Shown here one piece after another: positions 1 through 9,189 of a DNA stretch of 64,000 nt. The translations under genes and the position numbers were made by a program. The DNA lies in the IMG/VR virus record IMGVR_UViG_3300030202_002001, positions 31,561 to 95,560 of that record. One strand, written 5' to 3'. The notes under the pieces are model-generated. The model worked only from the letters and a program-made list of their open reading frames with translations. It had not been told where the DNA came from and did not search any database. The first letter of the stretch is position 1. The number at the start of each line of letters is the position of its first letter. This stretch comes from a virus.

Positions 1-927
1 TCTACAATCAATAACAACCAAATTAAGGTTGTGTCGATTGATGAACAGGGTGAGGGATATTCATTTCTATCATCTCCAATCGAATTAGATATTCTAGGAG
101 ATGGTACTGGTGGCAAAGTTAGGGTACAAACAAATACTAACGGACAAATTATTTCCGCAACTGTAACTGCTGGAGGCCAGGGTTATAGTTTTGGACGAGT
201 AAATCTTTCCAGTATTAACAGTGCTGCAACTAAGTTTGCAAGATTAACTCCAATCATTCCTCCTTCCAGAGGACATGGTTTTGACTTGTACAAGGAACTT
301 GGAACTGATAAGGTTCTAATTTACTCTAGATTTGATAATTCTTCTTACGACTTTATCTCTGACACCACTTTTGCTCAAATTGGTGTTATTAAAAACCCAG
401 TTTCTGCAGGTGCTGGTTCTACAGCAGTTATTAACACATCCGAATTTTCTTCTACAAAATCTCTTAAATTCACTGGCAATACTACACAAACTCTTGCCAT
501 TGGATCTCAGATTCAGCAGGATATTTCTGGGGTAGGAACTGCAAAGGCATATGTCGCCTCTTATGATACTAGCACTAGAGTAATTAAGTATTTCCAAGAT
601 AGAAACCTCTATCTCAACCCAAATCTTTATGATTCTACCGATAGTATCGGTGTTGGTGGAGATGCTGATGTTTTGGACTTTAGTTCAACTGGAAACGCTG
701 TCACGGGTCCTAGTGGTTTCAGCGTTAACATCGACTCTGGGTTTACTGGCATCTCAACAACTACACCAGCAGGTAAGGTTGTTGACTTGGGAGTACAATT
801 TACTAATGGTCTTGCTCCAGAGGAAATAAATAAAAGGACTGGTGAGATACTTTACCTTGATAATAGACCATCTATTACAAGAAATGAGCGTCAAAAAGAA
901 GACATCAAAATCGTTTTAGAATTCTAA
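1..927 (+). CDS. Baseplate wedge protein, gp8-like (5' end outside window)
   Basis: The reading frame is open from base 1, so the true start lies upstream; a GTG at 31 is internal. The visible ~308 residues are rich in Gly, Thr, Ser and beta-type sequence with two 'G-x-GYS' turns near the start (GEGYS, GQGYS), a module that recurs in neighbouring structural proteins. The C terminus carries 'RTGEILYLDNRPSITRNER' followed by a short basic/acidic tail. From memory this ending and the position just before the DUF4815 giant fit the gp8 baseplate wedge of cyanomyoviruses. The gene is 4 bases from the next start, consistent with one late transcript. It could instead be another baseplate protein; the virion role is more certain than the gp number. 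Confidence 0.55.
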   Translation, partial: STINNNQIKVVSIDEQGEGYSFLSSPIELDILGDGTGGKVRVQTNTNGQIISATVTAGGQGYSFGRVNLSSINSAATKFARLTPIIPPSRGHGFDLYKELGTDKVLIYSRFDNSSYDFISDTTFAQIGVIKNPVSAGAGSTAVINTSEFSSTKSLKFTGNTTQTLAIGSQIQQDISGVGTAKAYVASYDTSTRVIKYFQDRNLYLNPNLYDSTDSIGVGGDADVLDFSSTGNAVTGPSGFSVNIDSGFTGISTTTPAGKVVDLGVQFTNGLAPEEINKRTGEILYLDNRPSITRNERQKEDIKIVLEF

Positions 928-931
928 GAAG

Positions 932-3900
932 ATGCCACAACAGACTAACCTCAATGTAAGTCCGTATTATGATGATTTTGACCCTAATAAGGGCTATCAT
1001 CGTGTCCTGTTTAAACCAGGATTTCCAGTACAGGCTAGAGAACTTTCTACCTTACAGTCTATCCTGCAGAATCAGGTAGAAAAATTTGGTAGTCATATCT
1101 TCAAAGAAGGATCCATCGTAGTTCCAGGATCCGTAACTTTTGATGGACAATATTATGCAGTTCAGGTCAATCCAACCCACCTAGGAACTGATATTGGTGT
1201 ATATGCCGATAAGGTAATTGGGAAAATTATTAAGGGACAGACTACAGGAACAACTGCAAAAGTAATTAACTTTATTAGTGCTTCACAGTCAGATAATGAC
1301 TATGACACTTTTTATGTTAAGTACATTAATTCAGCATCCACTGGAGATTTTAATTTCTTCTCTGATGGTGAAATTTTAGTTGCAGAAGAATCATTTACAT
1401 ATGGTGGCACAACTATTAATGTCGGTGGTACTTTTGCTTCTACTATTGATTTAGATGCGTGTAGTATTGGTTCTGCTGCATCTGTTGATGAAGGTATCTA
1501 TTTTCTTAGAGGTTGTTTTGTAAAGGTAGAAAAGCAAACAATTATTCTAGATCAATACAACCCACAACCATCCTTTAGGGTTGGATTGAGAGTAGTCGAG
1601 ACAAATGTATCTGCTAAATCCGACGAGAGCCTTTACGATAATGCAAAGGGATTTTCTAACTTTGCTGCTCCTGGGGCAGATAGGCTTAAAATTAATCTTG
1701 TCTTAGATAAAAAAGCAGTATCAGATTTTAACGATACGGATTTCGTAGAGATTTTACGAGTTAGCAACGGCGAAATCTTATCCATTAAGAGAGAAACAGA
1801 ATATTCTAAAATTAGAGAGTATCTCGCAAAAAGAACTTTTGACGAGTCTGGTGACTATACTGTTAACAAATTCCTGTTAAACATTACAGAGTGTCTTAAT
1901 GACAGGAAAGGTAATAATGGAGTTTATTTCTCTGATCAAACAACCTTTGATGGGAATCAACCAGATGATGATCTTGCTTGCTTAAAAATTAGTGCTGGTA
2001 AGGCATATGTCAAAGGATATGAAGTATCAACTGATGGTCCTACAACCATCGACTTCTTCAAACCAAGAGAAACTGGAGAAGTAAAGAACAAGTCTTTCCC
2101 ATTTGAGATGGGAAATAAGTTTATTGTCAATAATGTAAGTGGTATTAGTACCTTTACCAACAGAATTAATCTGATGGGAGGTCCCAATAGTGGTGGTAGT
2201 GCTAATGTAGCAGGCACTGCATCTAAAATTGGTGATGCTAAAGTATATAATCTTGGTTTAAGAGATAGAGTATATAAAGACGCATCTACGGAATTCGATA
2301 TGTATCTGTATGATATACAGACATATACGACTCTGCAACTGAACGACTATGTTAGTAATTCTGAGTTAAACGAATCAGCATTTATTGTTGGTAAGGAAAG
2401 TGGAGCAAACGCATTTGCAGTAACCGCAGGTGCTGGTTCTAGTACCATTCAAGTTACTCAGACATCTGGTACTTTCAGGAGAGGAGAAGAAATTCTCATT
2501 AATGGAACTGATGCTACTCCTAGAACTATTGAGGGTGTAACCCCTTACGGCATCAATGATGTTTTCTCCTTCGCTCAAAGTGGTAATAGTTTTACTGCTA
2601 ACAAGAAGTTAACCGATAGGATTCCTCCTAGATTAGGAAATGGTAATGTAAAAATTACAAAGGCTGGTGCAACAGCAACTGTCACCGCACCTAGAATTGA
2701 CAGTTTCCAGAGATTCAAACCTGGAGATGTTATCAGGTTTGTGGAAGGTGGTAATCAATATCAGAATGTCGTATTGACAATTGCTGCTGACCTACAGTCC
2801 ATGACTGTTGGTGCAATGACAACAGTTGCAAATTTATTTGAGGGAACTGTTAAGACCTTTGAGGGACCAATCACTATTGGATCTCAAGATGGTAGTGATC
2901 AAAATGCATCTCTCATTACAGTAATTCCAGATCTCAATGTTTCTAATGTTGACTTTACTGGATCTACATTATTACTTTCTACTCAGATTCAAAACGAATC
3001 AACTAATGCTCTTGGGCAGTTAGTTATTCCTATTTCTTCAGTAGACATTCCAGATACATCATTTGCTGGATTTGATGAGGAAAGGTATCAAGTACAATAT
3101 TCAAACGGCAATATCGGTGTAATTGAGGATGATCAGGTAACAGTTACTGGTACACAGGTAACTATTACTGGTCTTCTTCCTTCGCAAACTGGGATGACTG
3201 TTAATGTCACAGTTATCAAAGCAGTTGTCAAGAATAAAGTAAAAGAGTTTAAGAGGTGCCAACAAGTCGCTGTCACAAGATCTAAAAACAAGAGATCTGG
3301 CACTGATCCAGCCACAAGTATCAATGATGGTTTGAATCATAGTGCTCTATATGGACTGAGAGTTCAAGATAGAGATATCTCTCTTAACGAACCAGATGCA
3401 GTTGATATTGTTGCTATCTACGAATCTTTAGATTCATCTGCTCCTATTCCAGATAAGTTAAGTTTTAGTTCTACTGATGATGTCTTTACAAGTGCTATCA
3501 TCGGTGAAAATATTTTCGGATCTACAAGCAAAGCAATTGCAAAGGTAGTTTCTGTTGATGCTGGTAATAGTCAGATTGATATTGTTTATCTGACTAATGA
3601 TAGATTCACTGTATTGGAACCACTGAAGTTTGAAGAGTCTAATACTACTGCTGTTCTCCAAGGATTCACCCCTGGAAAATATAGAGATATTACCAGCAGT
3701 TACATGCTGGATAAAGGTCAGAGAAATCAATATTATGATTATTCTAGAATTGTAAGAAACAGAGGAGCATACATTCCTCATAGACAACTTCTTATAATCT
3801 ATAACAGATATGATGTTCCCACTGGAGACACTGGGGATGTATTCACAGTTAATAGTTATAACGAAGAAAGATATACCAAGGATATTCCTCAAATTGGAAA

Positions 3901-6900
3901 CTTCCGTATTGAAGCGCATGATTGTTTAGACTTTAGACCTAGAGTTTCTTCTTACAATCCAGCCTCTGGATCAGTATCTCCCTTCTTCTATACTGCAAGA
4001 GACTTTGACGGCAAACCCGATAGAATTTTGACTCCTAATGAGTCAATGACATTTGACTATGATTTCTATCTTCCTAGAATTGATAAAGTAGTTCTTCTTC
4101 CAGACGGCAACTTTGATCTACTGAAAGGAAAGCCAGCAAGGCAACCAGTTCCTCCAGTTGTATCTGGACCTGGAATGGAAATTGGTACAATTCTTCTTCC
4201 CGCATATCTTAGAGATACTGATGAAGCAAGAGTTTATCTGAAGGATAATCGTCGGTACACGATGAGAGATATTGGTGATCTTGCAGATAGAATTGAAAAT
4301 CTGGAAGTTGTTACCAGTCTCAACCTTTTGGAAAAGAGTGCTGAGTCTTTACAAATCAGAGATTCGCAAGGTCTTACTAGATTTAAGTCTGGTTTCTTTG
4401 TAGATAACTTCAAGACCTTTGACTTTATGCATCCAAGTTCCCCATGTGAAATTGATAGGGATCTTGGTGAATTAAGACCACTCAGAGAATTTGAATCTTC
4501 TGCACTGCAAGTCGCTGCTAAAGATGACCTTCCAGTATCTCAAATCGACTACAGTTCAAACTTCCTGTTGCTTGATGAATTAAACACTCAAAAAACAGGT
4601 AATCTTCTGTCTTTGAAATATGAGGAAGTTCAGTATATTAAGCAGGAATTTGCCACAAGAGTAAACAACATCAACCCATTCCATGTTGTTGCATTTACTG
4701 GTGAACTAAGACTTAATCCATCTATCGATAACTGGATCAATACCAGAGAGACTCAGAATGTTATCCGTAATACTATTGGTATTACAGTATTTAATAACCA
4801 AGTTGCTGCAAACTTCAGTCTGACTAGAGGTGGTGCTCTTGGTGGTTCTGCTTCTGTAACTACTAGAGAAACTGGTAGAACTGTACAGAGAGATGACATC
4901 AGATCTGAGAACACCTTTATTGCTGAAGAAACTTTTGATCCATTCTGTCGTTCCAGAAATATTGAATTCAATGCGATTGGTTTAAAACCATTCACTAACT
5001 TCTTCCCGTTCTTTGACAATCAAGGGGGTGTAGATATTATCCCCAAACTGTTAGAAGTTGCCAATGTATCTGGTTCCTTCCAAACAGGAGAGACAATTAG
5101 AGGTTCTATTATTGGTACAGGTGGTGGAACATCATTTGAATTTAGACTTGCTGCTCCAAATCATAAGAATGGACCGTTCAATGCTCCCACAACAACATAT
5201 ACGGTAAATCCCTACGATCCCACATCCACACTTCCTAATGGATATTCGCAGGCATCTACTGTCCTGAATATTGACATAACATCACTTTCTGCTCAAGCAC
5301 AAGGTGCCTTCTTTGGATTCGCTCCTACTGGAATGCTCATTAGAGGTCTTACCAGTGGTGCTCAAGCGGTTGTAGCGGGTGTTAGATTAGTGTCTGATGA
5401 CTTTGGTGATCTTTTCGGCTCTATCTTCCTGAGAGATCCTAACCAAACACCTACACCTCAAGTAAGAATTAGATCTGGTAACAGAGACTTTAGATTAACA
5501 TCAAGTCAGTCTAATGAAAATCCAGCACCAGGTTCTACTTTAATTTCTCATGCTACTGGTCGCTACACAGCAACTGGTACTACAAGAGTTGTCCAAACTG
5601 ATATTAGAATCACAACTCTTGAAACTACAACGATTACTAATCTCTCTACAATTGATATTAGAGGAACAGTACCTGAGCCACCTCCGCCGCCGCCCCCAGT
5701 TATTATCAACAACACCAGAGTTATTGATAGAACTAGAACGGTCATTAGAAACCGTACTAGAGTTATTGATAGGACTCGTACTATTCGTGTAAGAGAAAGA
5801 GATCCTTTAGCACAAACAATCGTAACTGGACCTGAGGGAGCATGGATTACATCTCTTGACTTGTTTTTTGCAACTAAGAATGCAGGAACAACACCCGTAA
5901 GAATTGAAGTTAGAACAGTTGAACTGGGTACTCCTACTCTGTTTATTATTGACAGAGCTGCTCAAGCAACTATTCGTCCTTCGGATATTCAAACATCTAA
6001 AGATGGTTCTGTTGCAACTAATATCAAATTTGATACTCCATTCTACTTAGATCCAGATGAATCCTATGCTATTGTTATCCTGTCGGATAGTGATGAATAT
6101 GAAGTATTCTGTGGAGAGATGGGTCAGAAGGCCCTGAACGCACAATCGCTGCCTTCTGCTAAGGGTAAGATTTACTCACAGCAGTTTGCTATGGGTTCAT
6201 TGTTCAAGTCACAAAACGGTGCAACTTGGACTCCTACTCAGTTTGAAGACCTTACATTTACTCTGTATAGAGCGAAGTACACATCAAGTCAAGGTCTGTT
6301 AACATTCTTCAACCCACCAGTAGAACCTAATAACGGTTTACTTCCTCCCCTTCCATTCGATCCTATTACTGCCCTTCCCAAGAAAGGTAAGTTGGGTATT
6401 GTTACAACCACAAATGCTGGTTTAATTGGTACAGTCTTTGCTCCTGGTCGTAAGATTAGTGAACAGACTTCTACATATCGCTATGGACATATTGAAAACA
6501 AAGGTGGTCCTGCTACTGGTGTTGTCGGAATTCTGACATCTGGTAGTAACTATGGTACTCCTACCAACCCTGTCAGTACATACAATATTACTGGTGATGG
6601 TTCTGGACTGACACTAAATGCAACTGTTGGTTCTGGTATTTCTGCGATTACTGCAGTTACTATTGTTGGTGCTGGTAGAGGTTATAAAGTCGGTGATGTT
6701 GTTGGAATTGTTACTGCTGATATTGGTGGATCTGGTTCTGGTGTTCGCATCGGTATCAACTCTATTAATGGCATTGACACTCTGTATTTGACTGATGTTC
6801 AGGCAGAAACATTTGACACCACATCAGGTAACGAAGCCACTTATTATCATGAGGCAGGTTCAATTGTTGACACTGGTTTAGATATTATCAGTTTTGACAA

Positions 6901-8254
6901 TACTGGAAGTGTTTACACTGGAGAATACTTCAGAGTAAGTCATCGTAATCATGGCATGCACAGTGTTCTGAACAAAGTAATTCTGAGTGATATTCAATCG
7001 GATGTTTTACCAACGGAACTGTCGGTAGATGTTGCCTCAAATGAAACCTCAATTTCTATTGCATCAACTGAGCAATTCAATACTTTTGAAGGGGCTTTGG
7101 TTAGTGCTGCAAACACTGGTTATGCATTAATTAACAGTGAGATTCTTTCATACACTAGTGTTGGCGTCTCTAGTTTGGGTGGTGTTGTAAGAGGTGTAGA
7201 TTCCACTAACGCATTGAATCATCTTAAGGATGAAATTGTTCAAAAATATGAATATGCTGGTGTCTCTCTCTTAAAAGTGAATACTGAGCATGATGTACAA
7301 AGCATCCTTAGAGGTATTGATAACTACTATCTTAGAATTGACAGAGGATCTAGTAGATCTGTTGATGACAATGCCAACAATATTCCTCAGGTATCCTTTA
7401 AGGAAGAGGCTGCTGGTGGTGGTCAAGATGTACATGCTTCTAAGAACATCCAATTCGATGCTGTGAGACCCCTTCTCGATGCTTCAACCTTTGGACCCAC
7501 GGACTTCATCTCTCTGCAGATGAGAAGCGTTACAGGTACATCTGTTGATGGTAGTGAGACATCATTTGTTGACAACGGATTTGAAGATCTGAACCTCAAT
7601 AGAATTAATATTCTTGAGACAACAAGACTTCTTGCTGCTAGAACTAACGAGTCAGCTAGACTTGGATCATTACCAAGAAATAAGTCATTTACATTCACAG
7701 TCGAACTTGCAAATAGTGGAGATGAGTTTAACTCACCTACAGTCAACCTGGAAGGAGCAAATGCACTCTTCTATGAGAATAGACTGAACAACCCAATTGA
7801 GGATTACAGAATTGATCCTAGAGTCAAATCTAGATTCAATGATCCTCATGCTTCTTATTATATGTCTCAACCGATCTATATTAAGAACCCTGCAACTTCA
7901 TTGAAAGTTGTATTTGAAGCTCGCAGACCAATCGAATGTGATTTCCGTGTTCTCTACAGTATTCTCAAAACAGACTCTAGTGAAGTAACTCCTGACTTTG
8001 AATTATTCCCTGGACATTTCAATCTAATTGATACTGATGGCGATGGCCTTGGGGATCAAGTTATTGATGTTACCGAAAATGATGGTAGACCCGATGCCTT
8101 TGTTGCTGCGAATGAGATGACTTACAGGGAATATACATACTCTGTAGATGACCTGCCAAGTTTCAACGGTTTCCAAATTAAGATCGTATTCACTGGAACA
8201 AATCAGGCAAAACATCCTGTACTGAAGAATTTGAGAGCAATCGCTGTAGCATGA
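932..8254 (+). CDS. Very large virion structural protein (DUF4815-type), baseplate/tail region
   Basis: This 2440-residue protein begins 'MPQQTNLNVSPYYDDFDPNK' and continues with 'FKPGFPVQARELSTLQSILQ', which matches my recollection of the DUF4815 N-terminal domain found in T4-like cyanophage tail proteins. Most of the length is Gly/Ser/Thr-rich beta sequence. A short proline run (residues ~1581-1589) leads into an Arg-rich stretch (~1594-1625) with the repeated unit 'TRVIDRTRT', then a compact domain (~1628-1800). A G-x-GY beta module lies near 1864-1944, and the C-terminal ~500 residues resemble a beta-sandwich tail domain. The start (ATG 932) follows the gp8-like stop by 4 bases and the end overlaps the next ATG by 4. 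Location in the baseplate or a long tail appendage is inferred from context. Confidence 0.8.
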   Translation: MPQQTNLNVSPYYDDFDPNKGYHRVLFKPGFPVQARELSTLQSILQNQVEKFGSHIFKEGSIVVPGSVTFDGQYYAVQVNPTHLGTDIGVYADKVIGKIIKGQTTGTTAKVINFISASQSDNDYDTFYVKYINSASTGDFNFFSDGEILVAEESFTYGGTTINVGGTFASTIDLDACSIGSAASVDEGIYFLRGCFVKVEKQTIILDQYNPQPSFRVGLRVVETNVSAKSDESLYDNAKGFSNFAAPGADRLKINLVLDKKAVSDFNDTDFVEILRVSNGEILSIKRETEYSKIREYLAKRTFDESGDYTVNKFLLNITECLNDRKGNNGVYFSDQTTFDGNQPDDDLACLKISAGKAYVKGYEVSTDGPTTIDFFKPRETGEVKNKSFPFEMGNKFIVNNVSGISTFTNRINLMGGPNSGGSANVAGTASKIGDAKVYNLGLRDRVYKDASTEFDMYLYDIQTYTTLQLNDYVSNSELNESAFIVGKESGANAFAVTAGAGSSTIQVTQTSGTFRRGEEILINGTDATPRTIEGVTPYGINDVFSFAQSGNSFTANKKLTDRIPPRLGNGNVKITKAGATATVTAPRIDSFQRFKPGDVIRFVEGGNQYQNVVLTIAADLQSMTVGAMTTVANLFEGTVKTFEGPITIGSQDGSDQNASLITVIPDLNVSNVDFTGSTLLLSTQIQNESTNALGQLVIPISSVDIPDTSFAGFDEERYQVQYSNGNIGVIEDDQVTVTGTQVTITGLLPSQTGMTVNVTVIKAVVKNKVKEFKRCQQVAVTRSKNKRSGTDPATSINDGLNHSALYGLRVQDRDISLNEPDAVDIVAIYESLDSSAPIPDKLSFSSTDDVFTSAIIGENIFGSTSKAIAKVVSVDAGNSQIDIVYLTNDRFTVLEPLKFEESNTTAVLQGFTPGKYRDITSSYMLDKGQRNQYYDYSRIVRNRGAYIPHRQLLIIYNRYDVPTGDTGDVFTVNSYNEERYTKDIPQIGNFRIEAHDCLDFRPRVSSYNPASGSVSPFFYTARDFDGKPDRILTPNESMTFDYDFYLPRIDKVVLLPDGNFDLLKGKPARQPVPPVVSGPGMEIGTILLPAYLRDTDEARVYLKDNRRYTMRDIGDLADRIENLEVVTSLNLLEKSAESLQIRDSQGLTRFKSGFFVDNFKTFDFMHPSSPCEIDRDLGELRPLREFESSALQVAAKDDLPVSQIDYSSNFLLLDELNTQKTGNLLSLKYEEVQYIKQEFATRVNNINPFHVVAFTGELRLNPSIDNWINTRETQNVIRNTIGITVFNNQVAANFSLTRGGALGGSASVTTRETGRTVQRDDIRSENTFIAEETFDPFCRSRNIEFNAIGLKPFTNFFPFFDNQGGVDIIPKLLEVANVSGSFQTGETIRGSIIGTGGGTSFEFRLAAPNHKNGPFNAPTTTYTVNPYDPTSTLPNGYSQASTVLNIDITSLSAQAQGAFFGFAPTGMLIRGLTSGAQAVVAGVRLVSDDFGDLFGSIFLRDPNQTPTPQVRIRSGNRDFRLTSSQSNENPAPGSTLISHATGRYTATGTTRVVQTDIRITTLETTTITNLSTIDIRGTVPEPPPPPPPVIINNTRVIDRTRTVIRNRTRVIDRTRTIRVRERDPLAQTIVTGPEGAWITSLDLFFATKNAGTTPVRIEVRTVELGTPTLFIIDRAAQATIRPSDIQTSKDGSVATNIKFDTPFYLDPDESYAIVILSDSDEYEVFCGEMGQKALNAQSLPSAKGKIYSQQFAMGSLFKSQNGATWTPTQFEDLTFTLYRAKYTSSQGLLTFFNPPVEPNNGLLPPLPFDPITALPKKGKLGIVTTTNAGLIGTVFAPGRKISEQTSTYRYGHIENKGGPATGVVGILTSGSNYGTPTNPVSTYNITGDGSGLTLNATVGSGISAITAVTIVGAGRGYKVGDVVGIVTADIGGSGSGVRIGINSINGIDTLYLTDVQAETFDTTSGNEATYYHEAGSIVDTGLDIISFDNTGSVYTGEYFRVSHRNHGMHSVLNKVILSDIQSDVLPTELSVDVASNETSISIASTEQFNTFEGALVSAANTGYALINSEILSYTSVGVSSLGGVVRGVDSTNALNHLKDEIVQKYEYAGVSLLKVNTEHDVQSILRGIDNYYLRIDRGSSRSVDDNANNIPQVSFKEEAAGGGQDVHASKNIQFDAVRPLLDASTFGPTDFISLQMRSVTGTSVDGSETSFVDNGFEDLNLNRINILETTRLLAARTNESARLGSLPRNKSFTFTVELANSGDEFNSPTVNLEGANALFYENRLNNPIEDYRIDPRVKSRFNDPHASYYMSQPIYIKNPATSLKVVFEARRPIECDFRVLYSILKTDSSEVTPDFELFPGHFNLIDTDGDGLGDQVIDVTENDGRPDAFVAANEMTYREYTYSVDDLPSFNGFQIKIVFTGTNQAKHPVLKNLRAIAVA

Positions 8255-8454
8255 GTTTGATTCCTGTAGAAGGACATTCTAGTCTTTATAGAGATTCTGA
8301 TACTGGTGCCATCGTTAATACCGATGACTCCAGTTATCATGCTTATTTGAGACAAAAGAATGCCAAAAAAAGTGAGAAAGAAGAACTTGATGAAATGAAG
8401 AAGGATATTGATGACATTAAAAAAATGTTAAGTAAAATAGTGGAAAAATTATGA
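8251..8454 (+). CDS. Small coiled-coil protein, unknown function
   Basis: A 67-residue protein whose ATG overlaps the previous stop (ATGA). The first ~35 residues include 'GHSSLYRDSDTGAIVNTDD', and the C-terminal half is a charged heptad-like helix ('EELDEMKKDIDDIKKMLSKI'), a likely coiled coil. Translational coupling to the giant structural gene and to the 54-residue gene after it suggests a virion-assembly or tail-associated role. I do not recognise a named family. Confidence 0.7.
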   Translation: MSLIPVEGHSSLYRDSDTGAIVNTDDSSYHAYLRQKNAKKSEKEELDEMKKDIDDIKKMLSKIVEKL

Positions 8455-8615
8455 GTAGAAATCCTCACTCTGAATTTTTAAAATATCATGGCTTTGAATC
8501 ACAATCCATAGATGATATCTCATCTAATGACATCGAAATGCTAAAAGCAGATGTTCTAGAAATCAAAATGACCATGCAGTCTATATTACAGGAACTAAGG
8601 AAACTAAATACCTAA
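8451..8615 (+). CDS. Small hypothetical protein with helical C terminus
   Basis: A 54-residue frame starting at an ATG that overlaps the preceding stop as ATGA and ending in TAA at 8613-8615. It reads 'MSRNPHSEFLKYHGFES', then an acidic, Leu/Ile/Met-spaced helix ('LKADVLEIKMTMQSILQELR'), probably another coiled coil. Its coupling and helical character parallel the 67-residue protein just upstream; the two might pair. No family recognised. Confidence 0.55.
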   Translation: MSRNPHSEFLKYHGFESQSIDDISSNDIEMLKADVLEIKMTMQSILQELRKLNT

Positions 8616-8638
8616 TAGGATAATCCGTGATGTAAAGA

Positions 8639-8977
8639 ATGGCAGTTTACATTGCTAATCTCTCAGTCGATACAGGTGTTGATTTTCAACATGGGTTCAG
8701 TCTAGGAGATAACGACACAGGCACTTTTTTGAACTTAACAAACTATACCTGCACCTCTCAACTAAGAAAGTGGGCGGGGAGCTCTACTGCTGTTTCGTTT
8801 GCATCTACAGTCACCGATCCCGAAGCAGGTCAGATCCAGATATCTCTGGCATCTACGCTTACAGCTGATATTAAGCCAGGGCGATATGTATATGATGTGA
8901 ATCTTGAAGACTCTGGTGGATTTAAATACAAGGTCGTTGAAGGAATGGTCCTAGTCAGAGCAGGAGTAACAAGGTAA
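8639..8977 (+). CDS. Small beta-sandwich structural protein, BppU N-terminal-like
   Basis: A 112-residue protein with the pattern expected of the Ig-like domain at the N terminus of phage upper-baseplate proteins: an early 'GVDFQHGF' strand, 'SQLRKWAGS', 'AGQIQISLAS', 'IKPGRYVYDVNLED' and a terminal 'VVEGMVLVRAGVTR'. In other phages this domain links fibres to the baseplate. Here it stands alone, immediately before a 70-residue protein and the giant fibre, overlapping the next start by one base (TAATG). It is probably a fibre-network adaptor. Confidence 0.6.
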   Translation: MAVYIANLSVDTGVDFQHGFSLGDNDTGTFLNLTNYTCTSQLRKWAGSSTAVSFASTVTDPEAGQIQISLASTLTADIKPGRYVYDVNLEDSGGFKYKVVEGMVLVRAGVTR

Positions 8978-9189
8978 TGCCATCATTACGAATAGGCACA
9001 TCTAATCAAGTAAAAGTTATTGCCAGCGGTGCCCTCGGAGGTGGCTCTGGCGGTAGACTGACATTGCTTGCTGATGTTGATGCATCAACACTAGAGGATG
9101 GAAGCATCCTGGTATATGAAGCGGCGTCGAACGCCTTCAAAACAACAAAAAATTTCCCTGCTGCCATCATTGACGGAGGTGTCTTCTAA
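8977..9189 (+). CDS. Small fibre-associated structural protein
   Basis: A 70-residue protein translationally coupled on both sides (TAATG junctions at 8977 and 9189). A Gly-rich hinge ('GALGGGSGGR') is followed by 'LADVDASTLEDGSILVYEAA', a motif I recognise from marine phage fibre proteins, and the chain ends 'IIDGGVF'. The same type of ending ('VDGGTF') closes the 2255-residue fibre encoded next, suggesting a shared docking or processing signal. A virion role is inferred from motif and position. Confidence 0.6.
   Translation: MPSLRIGTSNQVKVIASGALGGGSGGRLTLLADVDASTLEDGSILVYEAASNAFKTTKNFPAAIIDGGVF

Noticed and set aside
3458-3919. 153-residue antisense frame inside the DUF4815 giant
   Set aside because: Ile/Ser/Asn-rich shadow frame without family features or regulatory signals.
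5563-5745. Antisense frame with a Gly run
   Set aside because: It is the complement of the proline codons in the sense protein.
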